Shown here: piece after piece, positions 37,763 to 46,512 of the stretch
Layout: each line of letters starts with the position of its first letter
Numbering within the stretch: the stretch's first letter is position 1
From: Myroides albus
GTDB taxonomy: Bacteria > Bacteroidota > Bacteroidia > Flavobacteriales > Flavobacteriaceae
Reading direction: 5' to 3'
DNA length: 64,000 bases
NCBI RefSeq assembly: GCF_009711045.1
Contig: NZ_WMJX01000001.1
Coordinates: 222,579-286,578 of the forward strand
Notes under the pieces: generated by a model
What the model was told of the DNA's origin: nothing
Database searches by the model: none
What the model saw: the letters and a program-made list of their open reading frames with translations, nothing else
Translations under genes and position numbers: made by a program

Positions 37763-38380
37763 ATGGTAGCTATCTATGATGTTTTGATTTTAGGTGGTGG
37801 TGTATCAGGTGTTTCGTGTGCTCAAATTCTCGGTAGTGCTTTTAAGAAGGATTTCGCAAAAGATAAGAGAGTGGGAATTATGACACACCAAAAAGCTTCA
37901 ATGCTTCAAGATGCTGTTTTTAATAACGCTTATGGAATTAAACCAGGAACACTTGGAAGTACTTTACTGAAGGAGTCATTAGATTATTTGTCGTTTTATC
38001 CTCAAATCAGTCAAATTGAGGGAGAGAAGGTATTGTCTGTAATCAAGAGAGATCATAGTTACGAGGTTTTAACGAATAAGAATACTTATCATGCTCATAT
38101 TGTTGTAGTAGCTGTTAATTCGAGTCCTTCTTTTGACATTGAAGGACTAAAAGAATTTGTAGAGCCTCATCAAAAGTCTTTAGCTTCTAAAAATCGCATA
38201 CAGTTAAGAAATCAAGATCACTTAGTGGCTGAGGGCATATATGTTGCAGGAACTTTGGCTGGACATAGAAGCCAATTGACTATTGCGGCTGGGAGTGGAG
38301 CAGCGGTGGCAACAGATATTTTAACGCTATGGAATGGAGGCGTTGAGACGCATAGTCACGATAGTTTAAGAAAGAAATAA
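37763..38380 (+). CDS. Short FAD-dependent oxidoreductase, thioredoxin-reductase-like
   Basis: The 205-residue protein begins with a Rossmann loop (LILGGGVSGVSCAQIL). It ends with a second FAD-contact region, EGIYVAGTLAGHRSQLTIAAGSGAAVATDIL, as in thioredoxin reductase-like proteins. The NAD(P)H-binding insert and CxxC centre of real thioredoxin reductases are absent, and the length is about two thirds of the family norm. It may therefore use another partner. It is coupled to the small membrane protein gene. Confidence 0.78.
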   Translation: MVAIYDVLILGGGVSGVSCAQILGSAFKKDFAKDKRVGIMTHQKASMLQDAVFNNAYGIKPGTLGSTLLKESLDYLSFYPQISQIEGEKVLSVIKRDHSYEVLTNKNTYHAHIVVVAVNSSPSFDIEGLKEFVEPHQKSLASKNRIQLRNQDHLVAEGIYVAGTLAGHRSQLTIAAGSGAAVATDILTLWNGGVETHSHDSLRKK

Positions 38381-38401
38381 GATCATAATCAACTAATATT
38401 G

Positions 38402-38435
38402 AAAAGCAATTAAAATTTTTTAATTGCTTTTTTTG
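38402..38435 (+). terminator. Terminator after the oxidoreductase gene
   Basis: AAAAGCAATTAAA and TTTAATTGCTTTT pair, followed by further T. It is AT-rich but long. Confidence 0.8.
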
Positions 38436-38464
38436 TTTTTATAATTTAATAAATTGTAAATTTG
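38433..38464 (+). promoter_or_regulatory. Promoter of the DUF805 gene
   Basis: TTG (38433-38435) and TAAATTTG (38457-38464) are 21 bp apart, which fits the Flavobacteriia promoter. The ATG is 29 bp downstream. The -33 lies in the tail of the preceding terminator. Confidence 0.6.
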
Positions 38465-38493
38465 CTGTTAAAGTTTTAAAAAAAATTAGACCT

Positions 38494-38877
38494 ATGGAAT
38501 GGTATTTAAAAGTAATTAAAGAGCATTATGCTGATTTTAATGGTAGAGCAAGAAGACAAGAGTATTGGATGTTTACATTGATAAACATATTAGTGTCACT
38601 TGTATTAGCTGTAGTAGATTATGTTTTAGGAACTGGATTTATTGGAAGTATTTATAGCTTAGCTGTACTTCTTCCTGGTTTAGCAGTTTCTGTTCGTCGT
38701 TTACACGATTTAGGAAAAAGCGGATGGCTTCTTCTTCTTGCATTGATTCCTTTAGTAGGAGCAATTATCTTACTTGTATGGTTTGCAACAGAAGGTAATG
38801 CAGGATCAAATGAGTATGGTAAAGATCCAAAGAACCCACACGAAGATATCAATGAAATTGGGCAAACAAATTTCTAA
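38494..38877 (+). CDS. DUF805 family membrane protein
   Basis: The 127-residue protein begins with the family block FNGRARRQEYWMFTL. It has three or four membrane helices with the conserved RRLHDLGKSGW between them, and a polar C-terminal tail (NEYGKDPKNPHEDINE). The family is widespread and without an established function. Monocistronic. Confidence 0.92.
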   Translation: MEWYLKVIKEHYADFNGRARRQEYWMFTLINILVSLVLAVVDYVLGTGFIGSIYSLAVLLPGLAVSVRRLHDLGKSGWLLLLALIPLVGAIILLVWFATEGNAGSNEYGKDPKNPHEDINEIGQTNF

Positions 38878-38880
38878 GAT

Positions 38881-38916
38881 AAAAAAAAGCATTTAAGTAA
38901 TTAAATGCTTTTTTTT
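38881..38916. terminator. Bidirectional terminator after DUF805
   Basis: AAAAAAAAGCATTTAA pairs over 16 bp with its exact complement around a GTAA loop. The opposing operon at 38951 also ends here. Confidence 0.9.
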
Positions 38917-38950
38917 GTATTCAAAATGTTGAGGTGCAATTTGCATTATC

Positions 38951-39919
38951 TTATTTCACGTCATAGACTAAACCTACGTTATCTATCCAAAGTCTACTAT
39001 CTGTATTTCCTATATATGCTCCCCCATTACTTGAAGAAAATTGAACAATAATATGGGTAACTTCATCGTCTTTATCTCCCCATTCTTCTTCTAAAATAGG
39101 AACCATTTTACCTTTACTATTTCTCGTGTAGTAAGCCATTTCTCCACTTCGCAACGACATATAATCTCCATAGTAACTTTCTTTGGATATGTTGCCATAA
39201 TTTACAAGGATGCGGTGTTTGTTCTGCCATTCCTTTACCGATTTGCTAAAGCGTTGCCACCCAGTTCCGATTCTTTTAGCATGTACATTTCCGTCTTTAT
39301 CCTCCCATCGTTTTTGCAATAGTATCTGTATTTCAGCCATATCATTTCTGTTGGCATCTGTACCTTTTCCCATACCATTTACTTTTTTAGAAGGACCACC
39401 TGTTGTCACTTTGTAATCAAATTGAAGGGCTTTTGGCTTTTTTGTAAATGGAATACCCGTCACTAATTTACTTTGTGGGTTCTTAGTGTCTGTTATGGGT
39501 TCTACCATTTCTCCTAAAAATATTGTTCCGCTTGCAAGTACATTTATATTGATCACACCTAATACTTTTACACGTTCTATTCGCGTTTCTAATCTCGCTG
39601 CAAAACCGCTATTTCTCTTTTCAGGAAAAACGGTTACACTTCCTTTCGTAATGCCGCTAACAGTTGCAAGTACTGAGGAAGTAGCCCAAGGAGATTTGGT
39701 ACTTTTATATGGTGTATTGTCTTTTAATGTGTCTTTTTGATCAGTGATAGAGTACAAGTATTGTGTGTTTCCACCAATGAGGAAAGACTCTTTAATTTCT
39801 CTTACCATCCACTTATCCATATTGCCATAAGGCAGCAATTCGACTTTTTCCTTTTGGGCAAAGCAAAGAGCTGGTATGCTAAGTAAGGTGGCTGCTAATA
39901 TATGTTTCAGTGTTGTCAT
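38951..39919 (-). CDS. Secreted PCMD domain protein (putative carbohydrate/glycan-binding)
   Basis: The 322-residue protein has a signal peptide (ATLLSIPALCFAQ). Beta-rich blocks follow: a middle strand LQFDYKVTT and C-terminal TRLWIDNVGLVYDVK, the usual PCMD ending (jelly-roll, DNVxLVY). Family members in Bacteroidota are outer-surface proteins suspected of binding glycans; activity is unproven. It is last in an operon with a barrel protein and a phosphoethanolamine transferase, pointing to an envelope job. Confidence 0.75.
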   Translation of the reverse strand: MTTLKHILAATLLSIPALCFAQKEKVELLPYGNMDKWMVREIKESFLIGGNTQYLYSITDQKDTLKDNTPYKSTKSPWATSSVLATVSGITKGSVTVFPEKRNSGFAARLETRIERVKVLGVININVLASGTIFLGEMVEPITDTKNPQSKLVTGIPFTKKPKALQFDYKVTTGGPSKKVNGMGKGTDANRNDMAEIQILLQKRWEDKDGNVHAKRIGTGWQRFSKSVKEWQNKHRILVNYGNISKESYYGDYMSLRSGEMAYYTRNSKGKMVPILEEEWGDKDDEVTHIIVQFSSSNGGAYIGNTDSRLWIDNVGLVYDVK

Positions 39920-39934
39920 TTTTTTGTTGTTTAA

Positions 39935-41650
39935 TTAGTGAATGTTGTTTTTTTCTAACATCTCAAAGTCTTCTTTTTTGAGATTCATCTTTCGATAAGG
40001 GACTGCAATATCATGGTCGTTTAGATATTCCCGTTCTTTTGTTACAAAAATGGGGTTGACTAAAGACAGGTCTTGTTCTAAATAATTTGTTTTTATACTT
40101 GCTATATCTAACATGGTATGAAAGATTGCATTTGTAGAAATAGGTTTGTTGACATTAGTTGAAATAGCCTCTATTTTATTTTGATTCTCAGCGCTATACT
40201 CATTTGAAAACCATACGAATAAAGGTATTCTTAATTGATAATAAGTTGGTGTGGGTGAAGCATGTAAGAACTTCCCTCTCTTATCATCAAATAAATCTTC
40301 TCCGTGGTCAGAGGTGTATAGTAATGCTGTAGAGGCATTTGTTTTCTTCAAGGCGTCTATTGTGCTTGATAAGAAGTAGTCAGTGTACAAAATTGTGTTG
40401 TCATAGGCATTTAGTAAATGCTCCCTCTCTGATTTTTTTACACCTGCGATTTCGTCAGACATAAATTGTTTAAACTCCTTTGGATAGCGCTCCATATAAT
40501 TAAAGTGTGAACCATAGGTGTGTAAAAGTATAAACAGGTTGTCTTCAGTACTATTGATGATTTCTTCCATGATGGGAATTAATTCTGCATCATAGTGATT
40601 TTGGGTCATTCTTGTCTTTGAATCAGTTGTGCGAATCGTCTTGTAAATATCAGCTTCTTTCGTAAAGTATTCAATAAATGATGAATTTTCAGCTTGATTA
40701 GAAATACAAACTGTTTTGAAATTGGCTTCTTTGAATGCTTGAGCAATTCCTTTTCTATTGTATATGATATTGTAATTACTCGCTTCGGCATCTGATAAAA
40801 TGATAGATACACTTTTGTGTGTTGTATTAGATTGCGTTAGTGCATCTTTGAAGACAAACAGATTATCTTGTTTGCTGAGTAGGGGCGTGGTAGGTCTGTC
40901 GTAACCATAAAGTTGCCAATTGTCAGCTCTACTTGTCTCACCCACAATCAGAACATATATTTCTCTTTGCTGTGATTTCTTTTCTTTTACAGCGTGAAAT
41001 TTGAATCCTTCTGAAGTTATTGGATATCGCTTTACTTTATCCCATTTATTGACTGCAAACCCCAAGTTGTGAATGGCATTAATAGGATACACATGTTGAT
41101 TAAAGGCGAATGTATTTGAATTGGTGTTTTCACTCCAAAAAGACAAAATTAAACTTGCTGCTAAAATAGCGAAAGAAGGAAGGAATACTTTTTTTCGGAA
41201 AGCCCAATCCAGATAAATCCTCTTTCTCCATTGCATAATGGCCAGAATAGTAGCAGGTAAATATAGAAAACAAACAAGGGCTATTGATGGTAGCAAACTA
41301 CCTAATAATTCATTAATTTCACTTGTGTTTGTAGTTGCTACATTGAGAAACATATCTGCGGCGATCACATCTTCTCCAAACAGATAGAATAATACAATTT
41401 GAAAAGCATGCAAGAAGAGTAGAGGGAAGTAAATAATTTGCCACTTTCCTGTGTTCTTAAATGCGGATAAAATAAATATATAAAACCCTAAAGGGAATAA
41501 TAGGGTAACAATCTTCCCAAAGAGATTTACAGGTGCATTGAAAAAGAAATAGATGGAAGGAACCATGTTTACAGTTATATAAAACCAAAACAAAGCTTTC
41601 GGATTGTTTATTATTTTTGAAACAATCCCTTTTTTTTCAGTCGTAGTCAT
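39935..41650 (-). CDS. Phosphoethanolamine transferase (EptA-like sulfatase fold)
   Basis: The 571-residue protein has about five N-terminal membrane helices (about 20-165) and then a periplasmic alkaline-phosphatase-fold domain. The nucleophile motif is IVGETSRADNWQLYGYDRPT (catalytic Thr in GET). The metal-binding DHGED is in LLYTSDHGEDLFDD, with HASPTPTYYQLRIPLFVWFSN downstream. EptA-type enzymes add phosphoethanolamine to lipid A phosphates, which lowers polymyxin binding. It is 12 bp from the barrel gene and 15 bp from the PCMD gene. Confidence 0.85.
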   Translation of the reverse strand: MTTTEKKGIVSKIINNPKALFWFYITVNMVPSIYFFFNAPVNLFGKIVTLLFPLGFYIFILSAFKNTGKWQIIYFPLLFLHAFQIVLFYLFGEDVIAADMFLNVATTNTSEINELLGSLLPSIALVCFLYLPATILAIMQWRKRIYLDWAFRKKVFLPSFAILAASLILSFWSENTNSNTFAFNQHVYPINAIHNLGFAVNKWDKVKRYPITSEGFKFHAVKEKKSQQREIYVLIVGETSRADNWQLYGYDRPTTPLLSKQDNLFVFKDALTQSNTTHKSVSIILSDAEASNYNIIYNRKGIAQAFKEANFKTVCISNQAENSSFIEYFTKEADIYKTIRTTDSKTRMTQNHYDAELIPIMEEIINSTEDNLFILLHTYGSHFNYMERYPKEFKQFMSDEIAGVKKSEREHLLNAYDNTILYTDYFLSSTIDALKKTNASTALLYTSDHGEDLFDDKRGKFLHASPTPTYYQLRIPLFVWFSNEYSAENQNKIEAISTNVNKPISTNAIFHTMLDIASIKTNYLEQDLSLVNPIFVTKEREYLNDHDIAVPYRKMNLKKEDFEMLEKNNIH

Positions 41651-41662
41651 TTGTCTTATTTC

Positions 41663-42835
41663 TTAGAACGATTCGTTAATATTAAAGTAAAAGCCACTTT
41701 GTCCTTTTCCTATGCCGTAATCTAATCGGATATTGACGCGGTTTTTAAATTCCCATCTGTAACCTATACCATAAGCTGGAAGGGTGTGTTTCCAATCGTA
41801 ATTCTTGATGTTTTCAAATACATTACCGGCTCCACCCCAAATAGCTATTCCATGTCTGTTATAGATTTTCTGTCTTAATTCAACTTGTGTGTTTAGCTGC
41901 TTTCGATCCCTATACTGGCCCATAAAGTACCCTCTCATTTGTCGAGCACTTCCCAATAGGGAGAGCATATTCCATTGAACATCTCCATTGTTGAAGCTAC
42001 CGTTCAAATCAAATGCCAAAAGCCCGCCTTTCCATACTTGTTGATACGTTCTGGCAGTAAAGTCAATTCGCCCAAAGTGGTGATTACTCCCAAGTGTTTT
42101 AGGGAAAAAGACTTGCTCGTATTTAATAAACCATCCTTTTGAGGGATTGGGAATAAAGTCTCGGGAATCATATTGAAGAATAAAACCTCCTCCGATTGCT
42201 GTACTTAGCATATCTCCTTCGGGAATCATTTCTTCTTTTTCGAAGTTTTTAGCTCTGAAATTTTGAGCAGAAAAAGTTACTCCAACATATGTATTTGGCA
42301 ATACTTTTCTCAATACATCTAACTTTAAAGCCAGGCGATATTCATCGTATTTGGAATACTCATTTGCCGATCCAGCCTGATAACCAACTCCGTAAAATTT
42401 ACTTGGCATGAAAGCAAAGTTCATGTCGTAGTTTAGGCGGTAATCATCATTGGGAAAAATAGTTGTGTTTTCTAAGCCAATTGAGAAGAAACCACTTGTC
42501 GTAAAATTGGTATATATAGATACAGCTGAAGGAGGTAACTCCATGTTTTCTTTGTCAAGTCTATATAAACCAGAGGCAACTATTCCAAGGCCAAGTTTAG
42601 TATCTACTGAATAACTTGGGCCACCAATAAAAGATAAGTCAAATTTTTTATCTGATTTATCTTTTTTCGCCTCTTCGAAATAACTTACAATCCGCTCAGT
42701 GAATTTTTTTTTAGTAGTAACACTGTCTGGGGTAATATTGCTATTATCAGGTTCTTGGGTTTCTTGAGCCATAGATATCATCGAAACAAAGAACATAATA
42801 ATGAGCAATTGTATATGTATATAGTTTTGCTTCAT
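41663..42835 (-). CDS. BamA/TamA-type outer-membrane barrel protein (Omp85 barrel only)
   Basis: With the ATG at 42835 (MKQNYIHIQLL) the protein has 390 residues, a signal peptide ending SMAQE and a 16-strand-type barrel. YDSRDFIPNPSKGWFIKYE is the usual first-half Omp85 strand. It ends NINESF with a terminal Phe. There are no POTRA repeats, so it is not BamA itself. It is first in the operon with the phosphoethanolamine transferase. The longer frame to 42892 has a non-signal leader. Confidence 0.82.
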   Translation of the reverse strand: MKQNYIHIQLLIIMFFVSMISMAQETQEPDNSNITPDSVTTKKKFTERIVSYFEEAKKDKSDKKFDLSFIGGPSYSVDTKLGLGIVASGLYRLDKENMELPPSAVSIYTNFTTSGFFSIGLENTTIFPNDDYRLNYDMNFAFMPSKFYGVGYQAGSANEYSKYDEYRLALKLDVLRKVLPNTYVGVTFSAQNFRAKNFEKEEMIPEGDMLSTAIGGGFILQYDSRDFIPNPSKGWFIKYEQVFFPKTLGSNHHFGRIDFTARTYQQVWKGGLLAFDLNGSFNNGDVQWNMLSLLGSARQMRGYFMGQYRDRKQLNTQVELRQKIYNRHGIAIWGGAGNVFENIKNYDWKHTLPAYGIGYRWEFKNRVNIRLDYGIGKGQSGFYFNINESF

Positions 42836-42986
42836 ATTATCAAAAATCTTAATCCACAAAGGTACGAAATATGTATTCGAGTAAAATCTCAAAGCTCTGA
42901 AATAAGGAGCGTAAAGTAAGTTTCTTAACTGTTTTTAGTAATAATTAGTTTAATGTTAAGAAATACATAAGCCATTCGTATAATGT

Positions 42987-44180
42987 TTATACTTTTTTCA
43001 TTACTATTAGTATTTGACCAATAATAATAATGAAGGACACGGATAAAGTTGTGTAAATTGCTATTTTGTTAAATAATGTAACTTTTTTCTGATGAAATTG
43101 CATTGCTCGAACAAAAATAATGACGGGTACCACCAAAGCGAGAATCACCCCTGCTATCGCTGCGAAACCCAATGCCTTCATAAAACCTTCAGGGTAGAAT
43201 AGGGCAAAACCCAGAGGAGGAAGGAAAGTAAGTGCACCTGATAAAGAAGGGATTACTTTGGAAGATTTGTTTTTTAATAAATCCTTGTAATAATCATAAA
43301 GACCAACGCTAACACCTAAAAACGATGTTCCTAATGCTGCAGCTGAAAACAGACTAAATAGCGTTTCTATATAGGTTGATTTTGCTACTTGTCGAATACT
43401 CATGATCAAGCCATCAAGAGGCTCTCTTTGTCTAAGTATAGACATAAATGTTGTTTGATCTAAACTGCCAAGTACTACGATTTGCCAGATTAAATATATC
43501 GCTAATGGAAGCAAACTCCCTAAAATGAATGCTCTATTGAGTAACTTCTTGTTTCCCCCAAGATAATTGACTATCGTTGGAATACTGCCATGAAAGCCAA
43601 ATGAAGTGAAGATAGGTGGGATCGCAGCAATAATAAGCCCTTGCTTCAATGGCATTGAAAGTAAATTAATGCCTTGAATTAAAGGTATCATTAATATTAC
43701 TAATACGATTAGAAAGATAACTTTAGCTGTAAATAGCCCTCTGGTAATAAGGTCGACTGATTTGGTACCGATGATGACTATCGTGCTAAAGAGGATAGAG
43801 AATAAAATGATTGCAAACTTTCTGTTGATATCTAAGTTAAATACCAGGTCGATATTTGTTTTTAAAATCGTTCCCCCTCCTGTCATATAGGCTGCTGTCA
43901 AAGAGTAGATTAAAAACATCAAACTTAACCCAGCAATGCGATTGACAAATAGATTAGTATATTTTCTAGTCAAGGTGTCAAATCCATCAGTGCACGAGTT
44001 AAACTCATAGATCTTTACCATTAGCAAAGCAGTATAGCAAGTGACAAACCATAGTAAGAATAGTAATAACGAAGATCCAATAAATCCAACTCCAGCCGAA
44101 GAAATTGGCATGGCTAACATTCCTGCTCCTATTGAGGATCCCGCAATAATTAAAATACTACCTAAAAGTTTACTATTCAT
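42987..44180 (-). CDS. Aromatic amino-acid permease (Trp/Tyr transporter family)
   Basis: The 397-residue protein has 11 predicted membrane helices. It begins LGSILIIAGSSIGAGMLAMP, the Gly-rich first helix of the Mtr/TyrP (hydroxy/aromatic amino acid permease) family. SFGFHGSIPTIVNYLGGN is the conserved middle loop. It imports tryptophan or tyrosine in known members; the specific substrate is not shown by sequence. Monocistronic. Confidence 0.88.
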   Translation of the reverse strand: MNSKLLGSILIIAGSSIGAGMLAMPISSAGVGFIGSSLLLFLLWFVTCYTALLMVKIYEFNSCTDGFDTLTRKYTNLFVNRIAGLSLMFLIYSLTAAYMTGGGTILKTNIDLVFNLDINRKFAIILFSILFSTIVIIGTKSVDLITRGLFTAKVIFLIVLVILMIPLIQGINLLSMPLKQGLIIAAIPPIFTSFGFHGSIPTIVNYLGGNKKLLNRAFILGSLLPLAIYLIWQIVVLGSLDQTTFMSILRQREPLDGLIMSIRQVAKSTYIETLFSLFSAAALGTSFLGVSVGLYDYYKDLLKNKSSKVIPSLSGALTFLPPLGFALFYPEGFMKALGFAAIAGVILALVVPVIIFVRAMQFHQKKVTLFNKIAIYTTLSVSFIIIIGQILIVMKKV

Positions 44181-44294
44181 TTTTTCTATGCGTTAAGCTA
44201 CAAAGGTATGAAAAAGCTAAACCTTTATATACTATAAGCAGTTTTACAATGATCAAATATGTTTATTTAGTCGTTAGATTGAAAGATAGAGGTA

Positions 44295-45857
44295 TCAATT
44301 ATCTTGCTCAAGGTCTTTATAATTTTTGAGTTCCATATTTCCTGTGAGGATTTTATTTTCCTTATTCGCATCTTTTGTCATTCCTGTATCTAATCCAAGA
44401 TAGTACTTAGTGTGTTCATACAGATTTGTAGTCGATATAGTATCGTTTATTTGTCCTGTAATCTTAAAATTTTGATCAACTGAATTACTGTGCCAGATAA
44501 AGTAAGGAACATCAATTCCCTTTTTACTCCATCCGTGTTTGTAATTGTGATTTTTGAATACTTGACCGTGATCAGATAAGTAAATAAGAATAGAATTAGT
44601 ATTCTCTATTTTTTGGATGATTTGTTCCATGACAAAATCAGTATACAATACACTATTGTTGTATTCATTGATAGCTTTTTCAGTATTCGATTTGAATACA
44701 TCAAATTCTTTTGGATAACGTTGATTAGCATCTAAGTGACTGCCGTTGATATGAATGATAATAAATCTCTTTTTATTATTGTCTGCTAAAGCTTGATCTA
44801 ATAGTTTAAGGACAGATTCATCATGACTTTTATCTTTCCACTCTTTGTTTTGAGCCATTTCTGCAAGGAGTGATATCGTACTTACGTACTTTCCATACTT
44901 TTCTTGAGAAGACAACCAATAGGTGGACCAAATATTACTTTGGTTTGCAAGGTTAATTACATTGTCTTTGATAAAGTGAAGATCATATTTACTTGCGTTT
45001 GGTACGCCACTACTTAACATGTAAGGAACGGAAAGTATTGTAGAGCCTGACGGTGCTATAGCATTGTTGTAGATTAGTAAATTATCTTTTCTTTTATCAA
45101 TATAGGGTGTTGTTTTTTCTAAATTACCATATAGAGATAAGGCATCTCTACGTTGAGATTCTCCTAAAAGGATAATAACATTTTGTAAGTTATTGTTTGT
45201 TGTTGTTAGGTTGCCATACGTGTGTACATCATCTGACATTTCTTTTGTATTGCGGATAATAGCAAAAGCTTCTTCGTATATACGAAGTGTAAATAATGGT
45301 ACTTTATTTAGATAACGTTCATAGCGAATACCGTTAATATGCTCTAAATCTAAGTTTTTCTTTTTGTTTCTAAGACCATCTATAGTTATTCCAATAAATA
45401 GCAAAAGTGTTATAATGACAATTGCTTTCACTGTTTTAGTTTTCTTTAGCGAATTTAAGTTATAGGCGCAATACGTTACAATTATGAAGTAGAGTATAGA
45501 AATAAGTATATAAGGCATAAGTGAAATAAATATTTCTCTTACTTCTTTTGTTGTAGTCATTAAGGTACTCATTGCCATGTTTGTATCAAAACTACTGTTG
45601 TAGCTAAATCGTGCAACAATCACTTGGAAGAAATTGATGGTAATTAGTAGATTAATCAAATATGCGAATGATAGTCCTATTTTATTCTTTATTATTGTTG
45701 AAGATAGAATGAAAAAGCCAAAAGTTAAAAGCCAACAATATATATTGTTAGAAAACTTAAAGAAAGCTTCGTCACTATTAATAAAAATAGGTAAAAAAGA
45801 TGCAATCAAAAGGATGGCAAAGGAAATTGATTTTTGTTTAGTAAGTTGACTTTTCAA
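44295..45857 (-). CDS. Phosphoethanolamine-transferase-like enzyme, Ser nucleophile
   Basis: The 520-residue protein has N-terminal helices (to about 165) and then a sulfatase-fold domain: ILLGESQRRDALSLYGNLEKTTP and IYLSDHGQVFKNHNYKHGW. The nucleophile position is Ser (GES) where the EptA-like gene at 39935 has Thr. DHGQ replaces DHGE. The start is TTG at 45857; the first in-frame Met is about 93 residues in, and no in-frame ATG lies close upstream. It may modify another envelope glycan or lipid. Confidence 0.75.
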   Translation of the reverse strand: MKSQLTKQKSISFAILLIASFLPIFINSDEAFFKFSNNIYCWLLTFGFFILSSTIIKNKIGLSFAYLINLLITINFFQVIVARFSYNSSFDTNMAMSTLMTTTKEVREIFISLMPYILISILYFIIVTYCAYNLNSLKKTKTVKAIVIITLLLFIGITIDGLRNKKKNLDLEHINGIRYERYLNKVPLFTLRIYEEAFAIIRNTKEMSDDVHTYGNLTTTNNNLQNVIILLGESQRRDALSLYGNLEKTTPYIDKRKDNLLIYNNAIAPSGSTILSVPYMLSSGVPNASKYDLHFIKDNVINLANQSNIWSTYWLSSQEKYGKYVSTISLLAEMAQNKEWKDKSHDESVLKLLDQALADNNKKRFIIIHINGSHLDANQRYPKEFDVFKSNTEKAINEYNNSVLYTDFVMEQIIQKIENTNSILIYLSDHGQVFKNHNYKHGWSKKGIDVPYFIWHSNSVDQNFKITGQINDTISTTNLYEHTKYYLGLDTGMTKDANKENKILTGNMELKNYKDLEQDN

Positions 45858-46034
45858 AGTTTTTTTTGCGAATTTAATTAAATTTTATCATTTTTTCGTA
45901 CATATAATGTATTTGTTTAACTTTTGAATTGTCATTTGTTGTCTGTTTGTCTGTTTTATTGAGTTTATTAACTTCATTATTATACCTTTAACGTTTTCTT
46001 GTTAGTTTAAATAGTTTAAAAAAAATGAGTCTAT

Positions 46035-46067
46035 TGGGTTAGTATCTGAGATACTTATTTATATTTG
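46035..46067 (+). promoter_or_regulatory. Promoter of the His-rich metal-uptake locus
   Basis: TTG (46035-46037) and TATATTTG (46060-46067) are 22 bp apart, a full consensus pair. The predicted start of transcription is close to the ATG at 46072, so the first gene may be leaderless. Confidence 0.7.
46041..46055. promoter_or_regulatory. Perfect 7-1-7 palindrome operator between -33 and -7
   Basis: AGTATCT-G-AGATACT is an exact inverted repeat of 7 bp with a one-base centre, placed between the two promoter elements. A dimer bound here would block RNA polymerase. The spacing is of the type bound by Fur-family regulators (7-1-7), so a zinc or iron repressor is the likely binder (inference). I saw no second copy in the window. 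Confidence 0.65.
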
Positions 46068-46071
46068 CACT

Positions 46072-46443
46072 ATGCAAAGAAGAATAAACATAGCGAGGGT
46101 TTTACTGATAGTAGCAGTTTTGTTTACTACAGTATTTCAGTTCATACATAGCTATGAACACGTTACTTCGTTTATATCTTATGCAAATGAACACAGTACA
46201 CACGCTCACTTTAATGAAAAGCGTGAGGATAGTGGCAATAGGTTAGAATACAAGGTTAATCACAATGAACTTGAAAAATGTTTCGCATGTGATATTATTA
46301 TTCCTGCTGATACTACACCTATTTTAGAACTAGCCTTTAGTTCTTTTGAACATCATGAGAAAGTACAACAAGAAGTTGTACAAACTTTCATTCCTTTATC
46401 TCATGTGTATTATTCTCTCAGGGCACCTCCTGTATTCGTTTAA
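46072..46443 (+). CDS. His-rich membrane microprotein with YSLRAPP tail
   Basis: The 123-residue protein has an N-terminal membrane or signal helix (ARVLLIVAVLFTTVFQF). It then has His-rich stretches (FIHSYEH, NEHSTHAHF, FEHHEK) and a CFAC pair. The C-terminus reads VYYSLRAPPVFV. It is the first gene of the putative metal locus. The tail matches the YYYLRGPPEV tail of the gene at 48879. The His/Cys content suggests metal binding outside the cytoplasm. No named family is recognised. Confidence 0.72.
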   Translation: MQRRINIARVLLIVAVLFTTVFQFIHSYEHVTSFISYANEHSTHAHFNEKREDSGNRLEYKVNHNELEKCFACDIIIPADTTPILELAFSSFEHHEKVQQEVVQTFIPLSHVYYSLRAPPVFV

Positions 46444-46512
46444 TTGTTTTTTTCCTTCTCATCTTATGTGAGTAAGGATAAGTATTTTATTAAACGAAAA
46501 TATTATCAAAGT

